64,000 nt of DNA from Bin87 sp963666865 (lineage in GTDB: Bacteria > Chloroflexota > Dehalococcoidia > Lucifugimonadales > UBA3495): positions 4,154,001 through 4,218,000 of the forward strand of contig OY763072.1 of NCBI GenBank assembly GCA_963666865.1. Direction: 5' to 3'. Under the pieces are notes generated by a model. It worked only from the letters and a program-made list of their open reading frames with translations. It did not search any database and was not told where the DNA came from. Every line of letters begins with the position of its first letter. Positions within the stretch are counted from its first letter, which is position 1. This document shows positions 60,629 through 64,000 of this stretch, piece after piece. The position numbers and the translations under genes are program-made.

Positions 60629-61003
60629 TCACCGGGGCGGCAACGGGCCGCCCCAGCCCAGGGAGAGCCATTCGGCGGGCACCAGTTGTTCGCCGGCGGG
60701 GTCAACCAGCAGATTGAAGGACTCTAGTGCAGACGCCCCCAGCAGATAATTGTCATCCGGCCCGAAGATGACGGGACAGGGCCTTTCGTCGCCGCCGATG
60801 CTGAATCGGGCGTAGCCGTAGCCGTACCGCACCCGGCGGCCGTCGGCCAGGATGAAGCCCAACCGCTGCCGGGGTTCAATGCGGAGCTGGGTCAGCAATG
60901 ATTCGGGCAGCATGGAGTGGGCGGCGCCGGTATCGACAACAGTTTGGACGGGGGCCAAGTCGCCACCATCCAAATTGCCGATACCTATGGATACCCTGAA
61001 CAT
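60629..61003 (-). CDS. Retropepsin-like aspartic protease, single domain
   Basis: 124 aa. TVVDTGAAHSMLPESLLTQLRI carries the D-T-G-A loop, and FGPDDNYLLGASALESFNLLVDP the second motif. It is closely related to the protein at 19323 (VDTGATFSVMPSSLLRRLG; FGPENLYLLGATTLEDL), so the two are probable paralogs; the one at 43586 is more distant. Start ATG 61003; GTG 61009 possible. It converges on the HtrA gene. Confidence 0.78.
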   Translation of the reverse strand: MFRVSIGIGNLDGGDLAPVQTVVDTGAAHSMLPESLLTQLRIEPRQRLGFILADGRRVRYGYGYARFSIGGDERPCPVIFGPDDNYLLGASALESFNLLVDPAGEQLVPAEWLSLGWGGPLPPR

Positions 61004-61041
61004 TGACACGGCCTACGCTACTCCGCCGATGGGTTTTCTGG

Positions 61042-61117
61042 TGGCGCGCCTGGCAGGACTCGAACCCGCAACCCCTGGGTCCGAAGCCCAGTGCTCTATC
61101 CATTGAGCTACAGGCGC
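61042..61117 (-). tRNA. trnR: tRNA-Arg, anticodon TCG
   Basis: Reading the minus strand: acceptor GCGCCTG pairs with CAGGCGC, discriminator G, CCA encoded. The anticodon stem CTGGG/CCCAG encloses CTTCGGA with anticodon TCG (decodes CGN). The T-loop is TTCGAGT. 76 nt including CCA. Confidence 0.93.
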
Positions 61118-61147
61118 AGTTCCCGTGACGATGAAGATTATGGGGAA

Positions 61148-61225
61148 TGGGGCGAGCAACGGGATTCGAACCCGTGATCTCCTGTGCCACAGACAGGCGC
61201 CTTAGGCCACTTGGCTATGCTCGCC
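61148..61225 (-). tRNA. trnH: tRNA-His, anticodon GTG
   Basis: Acceptor GCGAGCA pairs with TGCTCGC, with an encoded G at position -1 and C73, the identity pair of tRNA-His; CCA encoded. The anticodon stem CCTGT/ACAGG encloses CTGTGGC (anticodon GTG). T-stem ACGGG/CCCGT. It lies 30 nt upstream of tRNA-Arg on the same strand, so one transcript is likely. Confidence 0.93.
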
Positions 61226-61312
61226 GCGATGTTGCTCCGGCGCATGGCGCCGGCACGCGATTTCAGGTTAGCATACCTTAACAAATTGGACAATACATCG
61301 GGCTCGATTGAA

Positions 61313-61341
61313 TTGAACGCCTGCCGGCGATTGGATACAAT
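61313..61341 (+). promoter_or_regulatory. Sigma-70-like promoter for the 61448 gene
   Basis: -35 TTGAAC (61313-61318), 17-nt spacer, -10 TACAAT (61336-61341), ~100 nt before the start codon of the binding-protein gene. Good match, untested. Confidence 0.5.
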
Positions 61342-61447
61342 TCTTCCGAGCGTTGCTGTTTTCAATCCGGCATTTCAATCATAGAAAACTGATTCCGGTC
61401 AGCATCTCGTATTGCCTTTATATCCTGAGTACTGATTCGGAGGAGAT

Positions 61448-63265
61448 ATGACCCGCAAAACTCTCAGCATACCTGTCATGGTAGCGGCGCTGGTGGCAGC
61501 TGTCGCGGTGGTGGCCTGCGGCGGCAGTGAAGCTCCCGCCGCGGAACCTGCCGCCACTGCGCCTCCGGCCGCCGCCGCCGCCGAATCTCCCACCGCTGCG
61601 CCGGCGGCGGCCTCTGAACCCACAGCGGCACAGCCGACCGCAGCGGCGGCAGCCAGCGCCTCGGCATCCGTTCCAACCGTAGCGGCCATGCCGGCGACTA
61701 CGCCCGCCGACAGCTGCGCGCCCTCCGCCGATCTCACCTTTGACAACCGACCGCCTCAGGGCGGCACGCTGGTTCGGCTCTTCGCCGACCCGCCGACGCT
61801 GGACCCCCACCGGGCGGGCGACGTAACTTCCAGCGTAATAATCAACGAGGTGTTCGGCGGACTGGTCACGTTGAGCCTGGACTACCAGCCGGCGCTGGAC
61901 CTGGCGGAAAGCTGCTCGGTCAGCTCCGACGGCTTGGTGTACACTTTTATACTGCGGGAAGGCGCCACCTTCCATGACGGCAAGCCGGTCACCGCTCACG
62001 ACGTGAAGTGGTCCATCGAACGCGCCGCCGATCCGGATACAGTCTCGCACACGGCGGAGACCTATCTGGGCGACATTGTCGGCGTAGTTGACAAACTGGA
62101 AGGGAACGCCGACGAAGTGAGCGGAGTTCGCGTCATTGACGACCGCACTGTCGAGTTCACTATTGATGCCCCCAAATCCTACTTCCTGGCCAAGCTCACC
62201 TATCCCACCGCCTATGTGCTCGACCAGGACCAGGTTACGGAGGACGGCTCCTGGCTGGAACAGCCCAACGGAACCGGCCCGTTCCAGCTGGGCACCTACG
62301 AGGTAGGGGAATTGATCGTCCTGGAACGCAACGAAAACTACCACCTCGGCCCGCCCCACCTGGAAAGCATCCAGATGCTCCTCAGCGGCGGCTCCGCGAT
62401 GATCATGTACGAAAACGACGAGATCCACCTCACCGGCGTGGGCTTGGACGATCTGCCCCGGCTGCTGGAACCCAGCGATCCCCTCAACCCGCAACTGCAT
62501 CGCTCCCCACAGGATTTCGACGTCTTCTACATCGGTTTGAACGTGGCCGAGCCGCCTTTCGACGACCCCAAGGTACGCCAGGCGTTGAACTACGCCATAG
62601 ACTTGCAGAGCATTGCGGAGAACGTGCTGGACGGCAGGGTTTCACCGGCAACGGGGGTGATACCTCCCGGCTTCCCGTCGCACACGTCGAACCTGCGCAG
62701 CTACGAATACAATCCCGACCTGGCGCGGGAGCTCATGCAGAGTTCAACCTACGCCGACGCCCTGGCCGCCGGCGATTTCCCCCGCATCACCCTGACCATC
62801 TCCGGCAGCTTCGGGGCGGCGATACCGACGTATTTGGAAGTGATACTGGAACAATGGCGACAGGAGCTAGGCATCGAAGTGGATATCCAGCAGACCGAAT
62901 GGGCCACTTTCCTTGCCGACGTCAACGACAAAAAGTACCAGATGTTCTCCCTGGGCTGGGTCGCCGACTACCCCGATCCGCAGAACTTCCTGGACGTGCT
63001 GCTGCATTCGGACAGCCAGAGCAACCACACCAATTACAGCAATCCCGAAGTTGACCGCCTGTTGGAAGAGGCAAGGACGGAGCGAGACCGGGACCGCCGC
63101 TTCCAGATTTACAACCAGGTTGAGCAGATGATCCTGGACGACGCGCCCTGGGTGTGGACCTGGTTCAGCGGCGAGGGCTACGCGCTCATCAAACCGGAGG
63201 TCTCCGACTACTTCCTGCTCCAGATGAGCATACCCAAGTACCGCTACATCTACTTCAACCAGTAG
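61448..63265 (+). CDS. Peptide/nickel-type ABC transporter substrate-binding lipoprotein, third paralog
   Basis: 605 aa. Start ATG 61448 with GGAGGAG upstream. The signal peptide ends AVVACGG with the Cys lipid site at ~24. An Ala-rich linker (~residues 25-95) precedes the family-5 domain: GGTLVRLFADPPTLDPHRAGDV, FILREGATFHDGKPVTAHDVKWSIERA, VRQALNYAIDLQSIAENV and LGWVADYPDPQNFLDVLLHSDS. The DPQNFLD element is typical of oligopeptide/dipeptide binders. It is less like paralogs A and B than they are to each other. A palindrome, then a DppB-like gene, follow. Confidence 0.94.
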   Translation: MTRKTLSIPVMVAALVAAVAVVACGGSEAPAAEPAATAPPAAAAAESPTAAPAAASEPTAAQPTAAAAASASASVPTVAAMPATTPADSCAPSADLTFDNRPPQGGTLVRLFADPPTLDPHRAGDVTSSVIINEVFGGLVTLSLDYQPALDLAESCSVSSDGLVYTFILREGATFHDGKPVTAHDVKWSIERAADPDTVSHTAETYLGDIVGVVDKLEGNADEVSGVRVIDDRTVEFTIDAPKSYFLAKLTYPTAYVLDQDQVTEDGSWLEQPNGTGPFQLGTYEVGELIVLERNENYHLGPPHLESIQMLLSGGSAMIMYENDEIHLTGVGLDDLPRLLEPSDPLNPQLHRSPQDFDVFYIGLNVAEPPFDDPKVRQALNYAIDLQSIAENVLDGRVSPATGVIPPGFPSHTSNLRSYEYNPDLARELMQSSTYADALAAGDFPRITLTISGSFGAAIPTYLEVILEQWRQELGIEVDIQQTEWATFLADVNDKKYQMFSLGWVADYPDPQNFLDVLLHSDSQSNHTNYSNPEVDRLLEEARTERDRDRRFQIYNQVEQMILDDAPWVWTWFSGEGYALIKPEVSDYFLLQMSIPKYRYIYFNQ

Positions 63266-63282
63266 AACCGACCGCGGTTACG

Positions 63283-63313
<31 letters not shown>

Positions 63314-63337
63314 GACCACACAGGACAACGGTTACAA

Positions 63338-64000
63338 ATGGGAGCCTACGCAGTTCGCCGCCTGATCTGGCTGCCGTTCCTGCTACTCATCGTGACGTTC
63401 ATCACCTTCACGCTGCTCCGGCTGGGGCCGGGGGACCCGGTGCAGGTCTGGCTGGGTCAGCACCAGAACGACGAGGTGCGCGAGCGTATCCGGGCGCAGT
63501 TGGGCCTGGACGACCCGCTGGTCGTGCAATATGTCCGCTACGTTGAAGGCGTGGTGACGCGGCTGGATTTCGGCGAGAGTTTCCGCTACCGGGGCAAGTC
63601 GGTTGGGGAGCTGCTGGCGGCCAAGATTCCCGTCTCCCTGCAACTGAACCTGGCCGCCATCATCATCACTCTGGGCGTCGGCATTCCAGTGGGCTTGTAC
63701 GCTGCGTTGAAGCAAGGCACCGGGGTGGACAACGTGGTGGTGGCGATTGCGCTGGCCCTGCAATCGTTGCCCGTTTTCATCACAGCACCGATCCTGTTGC
63801 TGGTGTTCGCCCTGAAGTTGGATCTGCTGCCCACCAACGGCTTTGAGGGTTTCTTTTCGCCCCACATCGTTATGCCCGCCGTGGTGATGGGCGTTCCGGG
63901 GATTGCAATTGTGGTGCGGCTGGTGCGGGCCAGCGTCCTGGATGTGCTGGGTCAGGACTACATCCGCACGGCCCGGGCCAAGGGGCTGCCTGAAATCATC
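63338..64000 (+). CDS. Peptide ABC transporter permease, DppB type (3' partial)
   Basis: ATG 63338 with AGGA ~12 nt upstream opens a frame to the window end (221 codons). It starts MGAYAVRRLIWLPFLLLIVT, a DppB-type first helix; RLGPGDPVQVWLGQ, LGLDDPLVVQYVRYVEGVVT and LDFGESFRYRGKSVGELL are the family's N-terminal loop, and DYIRTARAKGLPEII begins the EAA coupling loop. Continues beyond 64000. Follows the third binding protein and a palindrome, so this is a second peptide ABC operon. Confidence 0.92.
   Translation, partial: MGAYAVRRLIWLPFLLLIVTFITFTLLRLGPGDPVQVWLGQHQNDEVRERIRAQLGLDDPLVVQYVRYVEGVVTRLDFGESFRYRGKSVGELLAAKIPVSLQLNLAAIIITLGVGIPVGLYAALKQGTGVDNVVVAIALALQSLPVFITAPILLLVFALKLDLLPTNGFEGFFSPHIVMPAVVMGVPGIAIVVRLVRASVLDVLGQDYIRTARAKGLPEII

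Noticed and set aside
60585..60657. Intrinsic terminators after the HtrA gene
   Set aside because: Two GC hairpins are present but neither has a T tract; only one is listed, at low confidence.

Overview
The window looks like a chromosomal segment of an uncultured Chloroflexota bacterium, possibly close to the Dehalococcoidia/SAR202 group. The lineage is inferred, not shown. The signs are high GC content, several family-5 solute-binding lipoproteins with long Ala/Pro/Gln linkers ending in a 'TPRPTNTP' type motif, RNase Y next to YmdB and close to RecA/RecX, and many oxidoreductases, CoA-transferases and acyl-CoA enzymes. There is no rRNA, integrase, transposase or CRISPR array.

Layout. 1-3658: a VWA-like gene end, recF, a sirtuin and an MscS channel. 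3700-6485 (minus): a GrdB-like selenoprotein, a coiled-coil membrane protein and an alcohol dehydrogenase. 6670-12590 (minus): two paralogous peptide-binding lipoproteins flanking a DppB/DppC-like permease pair. 12855-17533: a DUF3800-like protein, ribosomal protein L25, a small unknown gene, a SacI-like restriction-modification pair and a 2-hydroxyacid dehydrogenase. 17730-21327 (plus): an RraA-like protein, a lipoprotein cyclophilin, a retropepsin-like protein, a 345-aa unknown and a UGSC-type selenoprotein. 21404-30757: an unknown gene pair, tgt, a TauE-type exporter, a second alcohol dehydrogenase, a HEPN-like cassette, a lipoprotein metallopeptidase and an SDR without its catalytic Tyr. 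30803-32700: an ABC-type ATPase plus a small partner gene, possibly defence. 32761-34261: two CoA-transferase subunits. 34669-41422: a glutaredoxin-like protein, recA-recX, plsY, PHP, ymdB and rny. 41920-49627: PHP, an oligopeptide ATPase, holA, and a propionate-type module (epimerase, acyl-CoA dehydrogenase, methylmalonyl-CoA mutase) interrupted by a second HEPN-like cassette. 49727-54560: an unknown 510-aa protein and a large single-chain restriction-modification protein. 54910-64000: an RND pump, a NIPSNAP protein, an HtrA protease, a third retropepsin-like protein, tRNA-Arg and tRNA-His, and the start of a second peptide ABC operon.

The most notable features are two genes with an in-frame UGA, each inside a recognisable selenoprotein family and each followed by a hairpin of bacterial SECIS geometry. 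The organism therefore probably inserts selenocysteine, although no sel genes lie in the window.

The second theme is repeats. A 28-bp perfect-palindrome family (11 copies) keeps its outer arms while its core changes in a compensated way. Eight copies lie 4-55 nt past a stop codon, and in both peptide-ABC operons one lies between the binding-protein gene and the first permease gene. A second inverted-repeat family and a third 110-bp family fill most of the larger gaps. Copies of the first two families lie in frame inside the restriction-modification gene, and a copy of the third supplies the C-terminus of the TauE-like protein.
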